In this document: piece by piece, positions 17,472 through 25,524 of the stretch
How positions within the stretch are numbered: position 1 is the first letter of the stretch
Layout: each line of letters begins with the position of its first letter
Source of the DNA: an uncultured Alphaproteobacteria bacterium
Lineage (GTDB): Bacteria > Pseudomonadota > Alphaproteobacteria > Puniceispirillales > Marisalimonadaceae
Length of the DNA stretch: 64,000 bases
NCBI GenBank assembly: GCA_937142855.1
Contig: CAKZQZ010000017.1
Coordinates: 1-64,000, forward strand
Direction of reading: 5' to 3'
Notes under the pieces: generated by a model
Database searches by the model: none
Told to the model about the DNA's origin: nothing
Seen by the model: only the letters and a program-made list of their open reading frames with translations
Position numbers and translations under genes: made by a program

Positions 17472-18719
17472 ATGATTAGTCAATGTTTTAGAAACCTAGA
17501 CTTCAAAATTCTTTGGAGTGCTGGTTGTATGACTGGCATTGCGAGAGCTATGGAGTTCTTGGCTTTAAGTCTATATGCACTCCAAGAACTTGGATTGCCT
17601 TATTTGGTTACTATAATTTTTGCAGCACGAATGTTACCAATGAGCCTTTTAGGTATAGTGATAGGAACAATATCTGAGAGAGTTTCTCCAATTTCAGTTA
17701 TAAAATTTATTTATGCAACATCTAATATTTTTACCGGAATAGCTGTCTTAATGGTTTTCACTGGGGTTTTTAATGTTTTTTTTGCATTTATGCTTGCATT
17801 TATAAATGGGATCACCTGGGTTGTTGACCTTGCTGTAAGAAGAAGAGTTCTGGCAGATCATATTGATAAAAAGCTTCTCAGTTCTTCTCTCGCCATGGAA
17901 ACTTTATCTAATAATGCAACTAGGTTAATTGGGCCATTATTTGCTGGTTTACTATATACTCTTGTAGGATTGACTGGAATATTCAGTCTACAGTTGTTGA
18001 TGTATATTGTAGCCTTTGGCTTAATCCTAAAATTTCAGAAGAATGAAAGACAAAAATCTTCTATATATTTAAAAAAATCCGACGACACAAATATTAAAGA
18101 TCATTGGGCTCACGGTTTATTAGACGAGATTCTTAAAACTGGGAAAAATGCTTATAATATAGTTAGTCTTAGATTGGTATTAATAACCACACTAATTTTT
18201 AACGTTTTTGGTTTTCCCCTAGTATCTCTAATACCTGTGTTAGGAAGAGAGAAATTAGCTCTGTCTGAATTTGACATAGGTATATTGGCCTCATCCGAAG
18301 GATTTGGAGCTTTAATTGGAGCTCTAATAATCGGAAACCTGTCTCCTCAAAAATACTTGTCGGTAATTTTTGTAACTGGTGTTTCAGGATTTTTTATAGG
18401 TATGTTTATGTTTTCCTTTTCTCCAAATTTATTGTTAGGGTTCATTAGCTTAACTTTTGGGGGTATTTTTTTATCCGGCTTTAGCACGATGCAAGGAGCG
18501 CTAGTGTATCAGGCATCTTCTAGTTCAAAAGGAAATAATTTTGGAATATTAGCAACATGTATAGGGACAGCACCACTTGGCTTAGTTAATTTATCTTGGA
18601 TAATAACAGTGATCCCAGTGGATCAAACAATTAAACTAAATGTTTATTTAGGGCTTATTTGTATAATTATAACTGTTTTGTATTTTTTACTTAAAAAAAA
18701 TAAAACTAAACTGGAATAG
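17472..18719 (+). CDS. MFS transporter (MFS_3 / drug- or siderophore-exporter type)
   Basis: A 415-residue membrane protein with about twelve hydrophobic helices in two halves joined by a charged loop (about 195-225). ISQCFRNLDFKILWSAGCMTGIARAMEFLALSLYALQ is typical of the N-terminus of MFS_3 exporters. NGITWVVDLAVRRRVLADHI is the cytoplasmic loop 4-5 region of this group. The ATG follows the stop of the VOC gene directly, indicating translational coupling. The 3' end overlaps htpG by 14 bases in convergent orientation. Substrate unknown. Confidence 0.85.
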   Translation: MISQCFRNLDFKILWSAGCMTGIARAMEFLALSLYALQELGLPYLVTIIFAARMLPMSLLGIVIGTISERVSPISVIKFIYATSNIFTGIAVLMVFTGVFNVFFAFMLAFINGITWVVDLAVRRRVLADHIDKKLLSSSLAMETLSNNATRLIGPLFAGLLYTLVGLTGIFSLQLLMYIVAFGLILKFQKNERQKSSIYLKKSDDTNIKDHWAHGLLDEILKTGKNAYNIVSLRLVLITTLIFNVFGFPLVSLIPVLGREKLALSEFDIGILASSEGFGALIGALIIGNLSPQKYLSVIFVTGVSGFFIGMFMFSFSPNLLLGFISLTFGGIFLSGFSTMQGALVYQASSSSKGNNFGILATCIGTAPLGLVNLSWIITVIPVDQTIKLNVYLGLICIIITVLYFLLKKNKTKLE

Positions 18720-20604
18720 CCTTTAGTAAAAATTGGTTCATTATTTTACTGAATTGTGCTGGGTCAGCAGGCATTTTACCTTCCATTAACCTGGCTTGCT
18801 CAAATAAAAGTGTGCCTGCGTCACTAACCAAATCATTATTATCTTTCTTTTCTATCAAAGATTTCATGTTCTTAATAAGCAAGTGATCTCCATTAATTTC
18901 TAAAATTCTTGGTGCCCCTTTATAATTTGTATCTCTTTGAGCCATCAAATGTTCCATTGCGATATCCATGTCACCGTCATCAGCAACTAAACAAACAGGA
19001 CTATCAGTTAATTTAGATGACAGCCTAATATCTTTAACTTGATCACCTAAAACAACCTTCAATTGAGCAATCAGGTCAACGAATTGTTTGTCTTGTTTTT
19101 CTTTTTCTTCTTTATCATTAGGTTTCTTATCTTTAGTTTTAGCATCTAAATCATCTAAATTTATTTGACCTTGAGTGATTGAGGTAAACTTCTTTTCTTT
19201 AAACGAACCAATCATAGGTAACCAAAACTGGTCAATTGCATCAGTCATTATTAATACAGGAATATTTTTTGATTTAAACCCTTCCAAGTGAGGACTTGCT
19301 AAAGCTTGGGCATTCGTTTCTGCAGCAATGTAATATATATCTTTTTGTGTTTCAGGCATTTTCTCTAAATATTCAGCTAATGAAATAGTATCTTCACTTT
19401 CGTTAGTTGAAAACCTACACAAATCTAATAAATTATCTTTCCTTTCAGCATCTTCATAAAGGCCTTCCTTAAGAACAGCTCCATATTCCTTCCAGAAATT
19501 ATTATATCCCTCCTTATTCTTCTCACTAACTTTTTTAAGTTCGCGGATTATCTTTCCTACTAAAGATTTACTGATTTTAGCGACGGCTGGGTTGTTCTGT
19601 AACATTTCTCTACTTACGTTCAAATCAATATCTTGAGTGTCTACTAAACCTTTGACAAATCTTAAATAACTAGGAATTAAGGCGTCACACTTATCGGTGA
19701 TGAAAACTCTATTTATATATAATTTTAATGAAGATTTTCTGTCTGGATTAAATAAATCAAACGGTCTAGTTGATGGAATACAAATAAGATTTGTGTAACT
19801 AGTTGTACCCTCAGTATTATTATGCATAGTTAACAGTGGCTTTCCGTAACCTGCTCCAATATGAGAAAAAAATTCCTGATACTGTTCTTCTGTAATTTCT
19901 TTTGTAGGCCTTGTCCAAAGTGCAGACGCTTCATTCAAGGTTTTGACTTCAGCATCCTTTTTATCAATTTCTAAAAATTTAACTGGGTATGAAATATGAT
20001 CAGAGTATTTTCTTACAATAAATTGTACTCTAGTCTCCCCCAAAAATTCCTTAGCATCTTTTTTTAAAGATAATGTAATGGAGGTACCAATGTTATCTTT
20101 ATTGCTCTTTTCTAAATTAAAACCTGTTTTCCCATCAGAAAACCATTTCCAAGCTTGTTCTTCACCTGCCTTTTTAGAAACTACTTCGACATTATCAGCC
20201 ACCATAAACGATGCATAAAAACCTACACCAAATTGTCCAATCATTGACATGTCTGATTTTTTTTCTTTCGAATTTTTAGAAATCTGTTCTAGGAAAGCTT
20301 TTGTTCCTGATCTAGCAATAGTACCTAAAGATGATTTTAAGTCTTCTTCATTCATACCTATTCCATTATCTGAAATAGTTAGGGTTTTCTCTTTATTATT
20401 AATTTCAATTTTAATTTCTGGTGCCTCTGATGAACCAGCTATCTTTTTATCTGTTAAGCTCAGATATTTTCTTTTATCAAGAGCGTCAGAAGCATTTGAT
20501 ATTAATTCACGAAGAAATATTTCTCTTTCAGAGTAAAGAGAATTAATAACTATATCTAAAATTTTACCAGTATCTGCTTCAAATTGATTACTCATGTTAG
20601 ACAT
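18706..20604 (-). CDS. htpG: Molecular chaperone HtpG (Hsp90)
   Basis: Full-length 632-residue bacterial Hsp90. The N-terminal ATPase has LRELISNASDALDK (about 34-47), DNGIGMNEEDLKSSLGTIA and GQFGVGFYASFMVAD, the Bergerat-fold motifs. The middle domain includes LYINRVFITDKCDALIPSYL and SREMLQNNP, the catalytic-loop Arg region. The C-terminal dimer domain ends with the helix KIMNQFLLKAIPV. AAGGG is 7 bases before the ATG. A sigma-32-like promoter lies at 20642-20670, so heat-shock control is likely. It folds or remodels client proteins in the cytoplasm. Confidence 0.97.
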   Translation of the reverse strand: MSNMSNQFEADTGKILDIVINSLYSEREIFLRELISNASDALDKRKYLSLTDKKIAGSSEAPEIKIEINNKEKTLTISDNGIGMNEEDLKSSLGTIARSGTKAFLEQISKNSKEKKSDMSMIGQFGVGFYASFMVADNVEVVSKKAGEEQAWKWFSDGKTGFNLEKSNKDNIGTSITLSLKKDAKEFLGETRVQFIVRKYSDHISYPVKFLEIDKKDAEVKTLNEASALWTRPTKEITEEQYQEFFSHIGAGYGKPLLTMHNNTEGTTSYTNLICIPSTRPFDLFNPDRKSSLKLYINRVFITDKCDALIPSYLRFVKGLVDTQDIDLNVSREMLQNNPAVAKISKSLVGKIIRELKKVSEKNKEGYNNFWKEYGAVLKEGLYEDAERKDNLLDLCRFSTNESEDTISLAEYLEKMPETQKDIYYIAAETNAQALASPHLEGFKSKNIPVLIMTDAIDQFWLPMIGSFKEKKFTSITQGQINLDDLDAKTKDKKPNDKEEKEKQDKQFVDLIAQLKVVLGDQVKDIRLSSKLTDSPVCLVADDGDMDIAMEHLMAQRDTNYKGAPRILEINGDHLLIKNMKSLIEKKDNNDLVSDAGTLLFEQARLMEGKMPADPAQFSKIMNQFLLKAIPV

Positions 20605-20641
20605 TTTGGGACCCTTGATTTAATGTTAATTATGTAAAGTT

Positions 20642-20670
20642 AATTGGGTATTTCATACTGTATTTTCAAG
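20642..20670 (-). promoter_or_regulatory. Sigma-32-like heat-shock promoter of htpG
   Basis: On the minus strand, CTTGAAA (20664-20670) is followed after 14 bases by ACCCAATT (20642-20649). The first is identical to the -35 element of E. coli RpoH promoters, the second resembles CCCCATNT. Transcription would start near 20635 and give a leader of about 30 bases before the htpG ATG. The match to the gene's expected regulation makes this credible, but it is by eye. Confidence 0.6.
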
Positions 20671-20677
20671 AGAAAAT

Positions 20678-20683
20678 TATAAT
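20678..20683 (+). promoter_or_regulatory. Possible -10 box of the beta-hydroxyacid dehydrogenase gene
   Basis: A perfect TATAAT lies 28 bases before the AAGGAG ribosome-binding region start and ATG of the gene at 20712. No good -35 element is found 16-18 bases upstream. It abuts the divergent htpG promoter. In AT-rich DNA this could be chance. Confidence 0.35.
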
Positions 20684-20711
20684 TTTTAATATTAATTAAG
20701 GAGAAATTTAT

Positions 20712-21608
20712 ATGTTTAAAATTGGTATTTGTGGAATAGGGAAAATGGGGTCTGAAATTACCAAAAGATTATTAGAATGTAATCAGACTATATCTGTATG
20801 GAACAGAACAAAAGGGAAAACTAAAGAGCTTGAAAAAATAGGAGCAAAAGTTACAGATGAGGTAAAAGAATTAATAAATATAAGCGATATAATAATAATA
20901 ATAATGGGTAATGATATTGCTCTAGACTATATTTATAATAGTCCAGAAGGTCTCAAAAATATTAACTTAAATAATAAAATAATTGTTGAGATGAGTACTA
21001 CAAGTATTAGCAAGATTAAATCTCTAGAAAAAATAGTAATTGCATCTAATGGAGAATTTGTAGAATGTCCCGTTGGCGGCTCTACCCAACCTGCAAGAGA
21101 AGGAAAACTTTTAGGATTAATTGGTGGTAAGTATGAAGTATTTAAAAAATTAGAAGGTCTTTTAAAATTAATCTGTCGCAGATATGAATATCTAGGAGTT
21201 GTTGGAAAAGGTTCTGCAATGAAATTAGCTATTAATCTTCCATTAATGGTCTATTGGCAATCCTTAGGAGAAGCATTGGCTATCACTACTAACAATGGAA
21301 TAGATTTTGATAAAGCCCTAGATATTATGATGGACAGTTCAGGCGCAGCAAAAATAGCACACTTAAAAACAAAATCTATCTCTGATGCTATGGAAAATAT
21401 TCATAATATAAAATCTTCATTTAACGTTTCTTCATCTCTTAAAGATATGGAACTAATGATTGAAGAAATTAAAAAACTGAACAAAGAATTTCATGTTATT
21501 AACGGCGCAACAAAGTATGTCGCAGAAGCAGCAAAAGAGGGTTGGTCTGATTGTGATGCCTCATTACTTAGCGTCTACATCAATAAGAAACTAAATAATT
21601 ATTTGTAG
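20712..21608 (+). CDS. NAD(P)-dependent beta-hydroxyacid dehydrogenase (3-hydroxyisobutyrate dehydrogenase family)
   Basis: A 298-residue two-domain dehydrogenase. The Rossmann motif is IGICGIGKMGSEITKRL (3-19), then VWNRTKGKTKELEKIGAK, the cofactor-selecting strand in which Arg and Thr after Asn favour NADP. VECPVGGSTQPAREGKLLGLIGG holds the substrate loop, and the catalytic Lys is in GKGSAMKLAINL (about 169-180). Family members oxidise 3-hydroxyisobutyrate, tartronate semialdehyde, or act as glyoxylate/succinic semialdehyde reductases; the sequence does not decide. AAGGAG sits 8 bases before the ATG. The 3' end overlaps the convergent class II aldolase gene by 10 bases. Confidence 0.87.
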   Translation: MFKIGICGIGKMGSEITKRLLECNQTISVWNRTKGKTKELEKIGAKVTDEVKELINISDIIIIIMGNDIALDYIYNSPEGLKNINLNNKIIVEMSTTSISKIKSLEKIVIASNGEFVECPVGGSTQPAREGKLLGLIGGKYEVFKKLEGLLKLICRRYEYLGVVGKGSAMKLAINLPLMVYWQSLGEALAITTNNGIDFDKALDIMMDSSGAAKIAHLKTKSISDAMENIHNIKSSFNVSSSLKDMELMIEEIKKLNKEFHVINGATKYVAEAAKEGWSDCDASLLSVYINKKLNNYL

Positions 21609-22375
21609 TAGTCAGAGCCTTCATCATCCAAAATTAATTTAATCTCTCTCAAGAAGGCTGTGCCTGCAGGCAATGGATGTTCTTCATCATCAAGTTCTTG
21701 AGCGGTTTTTTCTGCAATTTCATCGTTTAATATACTTATAGTCTTTCCTGATTGAAGAGCATTAATGTATACTTTTGCTGCTCTTTCAAAATAATAAAGT
21801 CTATTAAATGTTTCGGCTACATTTTGACCAAAAATCAATATCCCATGGTTACCCATTATAAAGGTATGTTTTTTTGGATCTGAAAGTAAGTTTGCACATC
21901 TCTCACCTTCTTCTTCAAATGCCAAACCTCCATAGTTTTTGTCTACTACTTGTCTTCCAAAAAACATAGACGCCACCTGATTAATTGGTGGAAGAATACA
22001 GTCCTCTAATGAGGCTAAGGTTGTGGCATATATTGAATGAACATGCATTATGCATCTAGCATGAGGACACATTTTATGAATAGCTCCATGCAAACCCCAG
22101 GCAGTAGCATCGGGTGGATTTTCTTTACTTAATACAGATTTATCATTTGTATTTAGTAATAAAAGATCCGAGGCCTTTATCCTTGAAAAGTGCCACATGT
22201 TGGGGTTCATTAAAAAGTCAGTCCCATCGGAATTGACCGCTAAACTAAAATGATTTGCTACAGCTTCATGCAAATCACTTCTCTCAGCCCACCTAAAAGC
22301 CGCTGCGAGATCCTTCCTTTCTTCATAAAAATTATCGTTAGAGATATATCCTGATGATGGTTTAATTTCATTCAT
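21599..22375 (-). CDS. Class II aldolase / adducin-head family protein
   Basis: A 258-residue member of the zinc-dependent class II aldolase family. The metal site is visible as HVHSIYATTLASL (two His) and FIMGNHGILIFGQNVAETFNRLYYFERAA (third His), matching the pattern in fuculose-phosphate and sugar-acid aldolases/decarboxylases. PDATAWGLHGAIHKMCPHARCIMHVH is typical of the adducin-type proteins that lack a phosphate site and whose substrates are largely unknown. It could act with the convergent beta-hydroxyacid dehydrogenase on a sugar acid, but they are not an operon. Confidence 0.85.
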   Translation of the reverse strand: MNEIKPSSGYISNDNFYEERKDLAAAFRWAERSDLHEAVANHFSLAVNSDGTDFLMNPNMWHFSRIKASDLLLLNTNDKSVLSKENPPDATAWGLHGAIHKMCPHARCIMHVHSIYATTLASLEDCILPPINQVASMFFGRQVVDKNYGGLAFEEEGERCANLLSDPKKHTFIMGNHGILIFGQNVAETFNRLYYFERAAKVYINALQSGKTISILNDEIAEKTAQELDDEEHPLPAGTAFLREIKLILDDEGSDYYK

Positions 22376-22468
22376 GTTGATGCTTTCCCCAAAATTTTAA
22401 TAATCTCATATTGTATTTAGTTTAGTCAATTACTATAAATACCTAATTAATTAACATAGAGATTTATA

Positions 22469-22798
22469 TTGGGATACTTATACCTTTTAATAGCAATAAT
22501 TGGAGAAGTTGTTGCCACAACATATCTAAAGAGCACTAATAATTTTTCAGAAGTTATGCCAACTACTTATGTTGTTACAGGTTATGGAATTGCTTTTTAT
22601 TTTATGATGCTTGCAATGAAAACAATTCCTATTGCAATCACTTACTCTATATGGGCGGGCGTTGGAATTTCTGCAATTACAATATTAGGTGCTCTTAAAT
22701 ATAAAGAAGTTCCAGACCTAATGGCTCTAATAGGTCTAGGTTTAATAATTGTTGGAGTAATAATACTAGTTTTTTATAGTAAAATGGGTACCAATTAA
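22469..22798 (+). CDS. SMR-family (EmrE-like) small multidrug/guanidinium transporter
   Basis: A 109-residue protein with four hydrophobic helices. The essential Glu is at 13 in AIIGEVVATTYLKST, and the second and third helices hold GYGIAFYFMMLAMKTIPIAITYSIWAGVGI, the core SMR signature. It would exchange protons for a cationic compound or guanidinium across the inner membrane, as a dimer. The start is the TTG at 22469, supported by a GAGAT-like site and by the fact that family proteins begin about 12 residues before the Glu. Its last 4 bases overlap lpd, convergent. Confidence 0.9.
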   Translation: MGYLYLLIAIIGEVVATTYLKSTNNFSEVMPTTYVVTGYGIAFYFMMLAMKTIPIAITYSIWAGVGISAITILGALKYKEVPDLMALIGLGLIIVGVIILVFYSKMGTN

Positions 22799-24207
22799 AA
22801 ATGTATAGCCTTAGAGTAAGTTGCTAGGGCAGCTTCCTTTATAGCTTCGTTAACGGTAGGGTGACCATGACAAATTCTGGCAACATCTTCTGAAGATGCA
22901 CCAAAACCCATTGCCATAGATAATTCGTGTATTACTGTACCAGCCTCGTGACCTATCATATGGGCGCCCAAAATTTTATCTGTTGATTTATCTGATAGTA
23001 TTTTTACAAAGCCTTCAGTATGATTTATTGCCTTAGCTCGACTATTAGCTGACAAAGGAAAAACTCCTTTATTATAAGAAACTCCATTTTCTTTTAGTTC
23101 TTCTTCAGTTTTTCCAATAACAGCAACTTCCGGAGACGTATAAATAATTCCTGGTACCAGGTTATAATCAACATGACCTGCCTCACCATTAATAATTTCA
23201 ACAGCAGCTACGCCATCTTCTTCTGCCTTATGAGCTAACATTGGGCCCCGTATAACATCTCCAATAGCGTATATATTAGGAATAGATGTTTGAAAATTCT
23301 TATTAGTATTAATAAAACCTTGTTTGTCTATGTCTAAATTTATATTTTCTAAACCTAAACCGTCAGTATTTGGTTTTCTTCCTACAGCCACCAAAACAAC
23401 ATCCGCTTCTAGTTTTTTGATAGAACCAGTGACTACATCCTTTACAGATAGCAAAACTGCTTTATCATTTATTTGTGCACTCTCAACAGCATGATTTAAT
23501 TTGAAGGTTATTCCTTGTTTTTGTACAATTTTTAAAAACTTTTCTGCTACTTCATTATCCATTCCAGGTAAAATTCTTGGTAAATACTCTAAAACTTCAA
23601 CATCAGACCCAAGTCTTCTCCATATAGTTCCCATTTCCAGACCGATAATGCCTCCTCCAATAACAATCATCTTCTTGGGAACGTGACTAAGATTCAAGGC
23701 TCCAGTTGAGGTAACAATTCTTTTTTCATCAATATCAATTTTAGGAAGGCTTGTAGGTTTTGAGCCGGTAGCTATTATTATTTTTTCAGAATAAATCGTA
23801 TCTTTTTTCCCATTATTCATAATTTCAATTGAATTTGATGAAATTAATTTTGCTTCTCCAAAATATTTAGTGACCTTGTTTTTTTTAAAAAGAAAATCTA
23901 TTCCCTTTGTTAACTCTTCAACGATACTTGATTTTTTATTTAAAAGTTTAGGCAAATCTAAGCTTACTTGATTGTAGTTTATACCCCAATCTTCATTTCC
24001 ATTTTTTTTCGTGGAATTTTCATATTGTTCAGATGCGTATAGCATTGCCTTTGATGGAATACATCCTACATTTAAGCATGTACCGCCCAATGTCTGGCTT
24101 TTTTCTATATTGGCAACTTTCATACCTTTCTGTGCTGCTACAATTGAAGCCACATATCCACCTGGCCCAGAACCAATTACAACAAGATCGAATTTTTTTT
24201 CAGACAT
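22795..24207 (-). CDS. lpd: Dihydrolipoyl dehydrogenase (E3)
   Basis: A 470-residue flavoprotein disulfide reductase that reoxidises the dihydrolipoyl group of SucB with NAD+. FAD motif VVIGSGPGGYVASI (9-22), redox pair Cys44/Cys49 in GGTCLNVGCIPSK, NAD motif VIGGGIIGLEMG, second FAD contact YAIGDVIRGPMLAHKA, and the active-site His449/Glu454 in HGHPTVNEAI. Length and all motifs are normal. It is the last gene of the suc cluster, 19 bases after sucB. It may also serve pyruvate dehydrogenase and the glycine cleavage system, whose genes are not in this window. Confidence 0.96.
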   Translation of the reverse strand: MSEKKFDLVVIGSGPGGYVASIVAAQKGMKVANIEKSQTLGGTCLNVGCIPSKAMLYASEQYENSTKKNGNEDWGINYNQVSLDLPKLLNKKSSIVEELTKGIDFLFKKNKVTKYFGEAKLISSNSIEIMNNGKKDTIYSEKIIIATGSKPTSLPKIDIDEKRIVTSTGALNLSHVPKKMIVIGGGIIGLEMGTIWRRLGSDVEVLEYLPRILPGMDNEVAEKFLKIVQKQGITFKLNHAVESAQINDKAVLLSVKDVVTGSIKKLEADVVLVAVGRKPNTDGLGLENINLDIDKQGFINTNKNFQTSIPNIYAIGDVIRGPMLAHKAEEDGVAAVEIINGEAGHVDYNLVPGIIYTSPEVAVIGKTEEELKENGVSYNKGVFPLSANSRAKAINHTEGFVKILSDKSTDKILGAHMIGHEAGTVIHELSMAMGFGASSEDVARICHGHPTVNEAIKEAALATYSKAIHF

Positions 24208-24226
24208 TTTAACCTACTATTTATAT

Positions 24227-25516
24227 TTAAGCCCCAACTACTAAACGACTAGGATCTTCTATTATTTCTTTAATTCTTACTAAAAAGGAAACTGCTTCAC
24301 GACCATCTATAATGCGGTGATCATAGGATAAAGCCAAGTACATCATTGGTCTAATTTCAATTTTATCATCAATAACTACCGCTCTTTTTTCAATTTTGTG
24401 CATCCCCAATATACCCGATTGTGGAGGATTTAATATCGGAGAAGACATTAATGAGCCATATACTCCACCGTTTGAAATTGTAAAAGTTCCTCCGGCCATA
24501 TCAGATATACCTAAGCTTCCATCTTTTGCCTTTTTTCCAAAATCAGCTATACTTAATTCAGTTTCTCCAAATGACATTTTATCAGCATCTTTTAAAACGG
24601 GAACCACCAAACCCTGAGAAGTGCCAACGGCAACTCCAATATTATAATAATTTTTATATACTATATCATTACCATCTATTTCTGCGTTAACTGCAGGAAA
24701 CTGTCTTAAAGCATCAATCGATGCTTTTACAAAAAAACTCATGTAGCCAAGCCTTACACCATTTTTCTTTTCAAAACTATCTTGATAATTTTTTCTCATC
24801 TCTATAAGGGCTGTCATATCTACTTCATTATAAGTCGTAAGCATAGCCGCAGTGTTTTGAGCCTCTTTTAATCGACGTGCTATTGCTTGACGCAAACGCG
24901 ACATTGGAATTCTTTCTTCTAAACTTTCATTATGACTCTTTGATGAAATCACCTCATTGTTGATATTCTTGGATGTATCTCTAGTTTGAACTGGCTTAGC
25001 AATTTCTTCTTCTAACTTATTAGAACTCTCAATATTTGCTACTTTAGGAGCTTCACTTTTTCCTTCTCCTTCAACAATTATTCCTAATAGAGCTCCGACT
25101 TCTACTGTGTCGCCCTCAGACACAATGACACTATCTATTATACCAGAAACGGATGCAGGAACTTCTAGAGTTACCTTATCAGTTTCCAACTCAACAATAG
25201 GATCGTCAACTTCAACAAAATCTCCCTGCTTTTTTATCCATTTAGAAACAGTTGCTTCTACAACAGATTCTCCTAAAACTGGAACTAGAATATCCATTCC
25301 ATTATCCTTTCGATTATTTTTTGTATTTTCATTATTAGAATTTTGAATCACTGAATTTTTACTGATATTAGATTTCGTTAAGTATAAGAGCACATCACCT
25401 TTTGTAACTCGTCCATCAACACCTGTACCTTCTATATCTGAAATATTTAAATTTTTTTCTTCAATAATTTTTGCAGCTGAAGGCATAGCCATTTTTTTAT
25501 TGTTATTATCAACCAT
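24227..25516 (-). CDS. sucB: Dihydrolipoyl succinyltransferase (E2 of 2-oxoglutarate dehydrogenase) with permuted domain order
   Basis: A 429-residue E2 that carries succinyl groups from SucA to CoA. The domain order is unusual. Residues 9-47 ([11 protein letters not shown] ... [18 protein letters not shown]) are a clear peripheral-subunit-binding domain, and only after a 26-residue Asn-rich linker comes the lipoyl domain (74-148), with its lipoyl Lys114 in [12 protein letters not shown]. The catalytic acyltransferase domain spans about 196-429, with His400 and Asp404 in [11 protein letters not shown]. Normal E2 proteins run lipoyl, binding domain, catalytic; the 149-195 linker here has no binding-domain motif. 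The gene follows sucA by 8 bases, with a weak ribosome-binding site at the first ATG. Met74 has a much better one, so a short form without the binding domain may also be made. Confidence 0.95.
   Translation of the reverse strand: MVDNNNKKMAMPSAAKIIEEKNLNISDIEGTGVDGRVTKGDVLLYLTKSNISKNSVIQNSNNENTKNNRKDNGMDILVPVLGESVVEATVSKWIKKQGDFVEVDDPIVELETDKVTLEVPASVSGIIDSVIVSEGDTVEVGALLGIIVEGEGKSEAPKVANIESSNKLEEEIAKPVQTRDTSKNINNEVISSKSHNESLEERIPMSRLRQAIARRLKEAQNTAAMLTTYNEVDMTALIEMRKNYQDSFEKKNGVRLGYMSFFVKASIDALRQFPAVNAEIDGNDIVYKNYYNIGVAVGTSQGLVVPVLKDADKMSFGETELSIADFGKKAKDGSLGISDMAGGTFTISNGGVYGSLMSSPILNPPQSGILGMHKIEKRAVVIDDKIEIRPMMYLALSYDHRIIDGREAVSFLVRIKEIIEDPSRLVVGA
25295..25310 (-). promoter_or_regulatory. 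Internal ribosome-binding site and start codon in sucB
   Basis: Inside sucB, AAAGGA (25305-25310, minus strand) lies 7 bases before the in-frame ATG for Met74 (25295-25297). Met74 is the residue where a conventional lipoyl-first E2 would start ([11 protein letters not shown]). The signal is better than that at the first ATG of the gene. It may allow a shorter product, or be a relic of the gene's start before the binding domain was placed in front. Confidence 0.5.
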
Positions 25517-25524
25517 ATTAAGAT

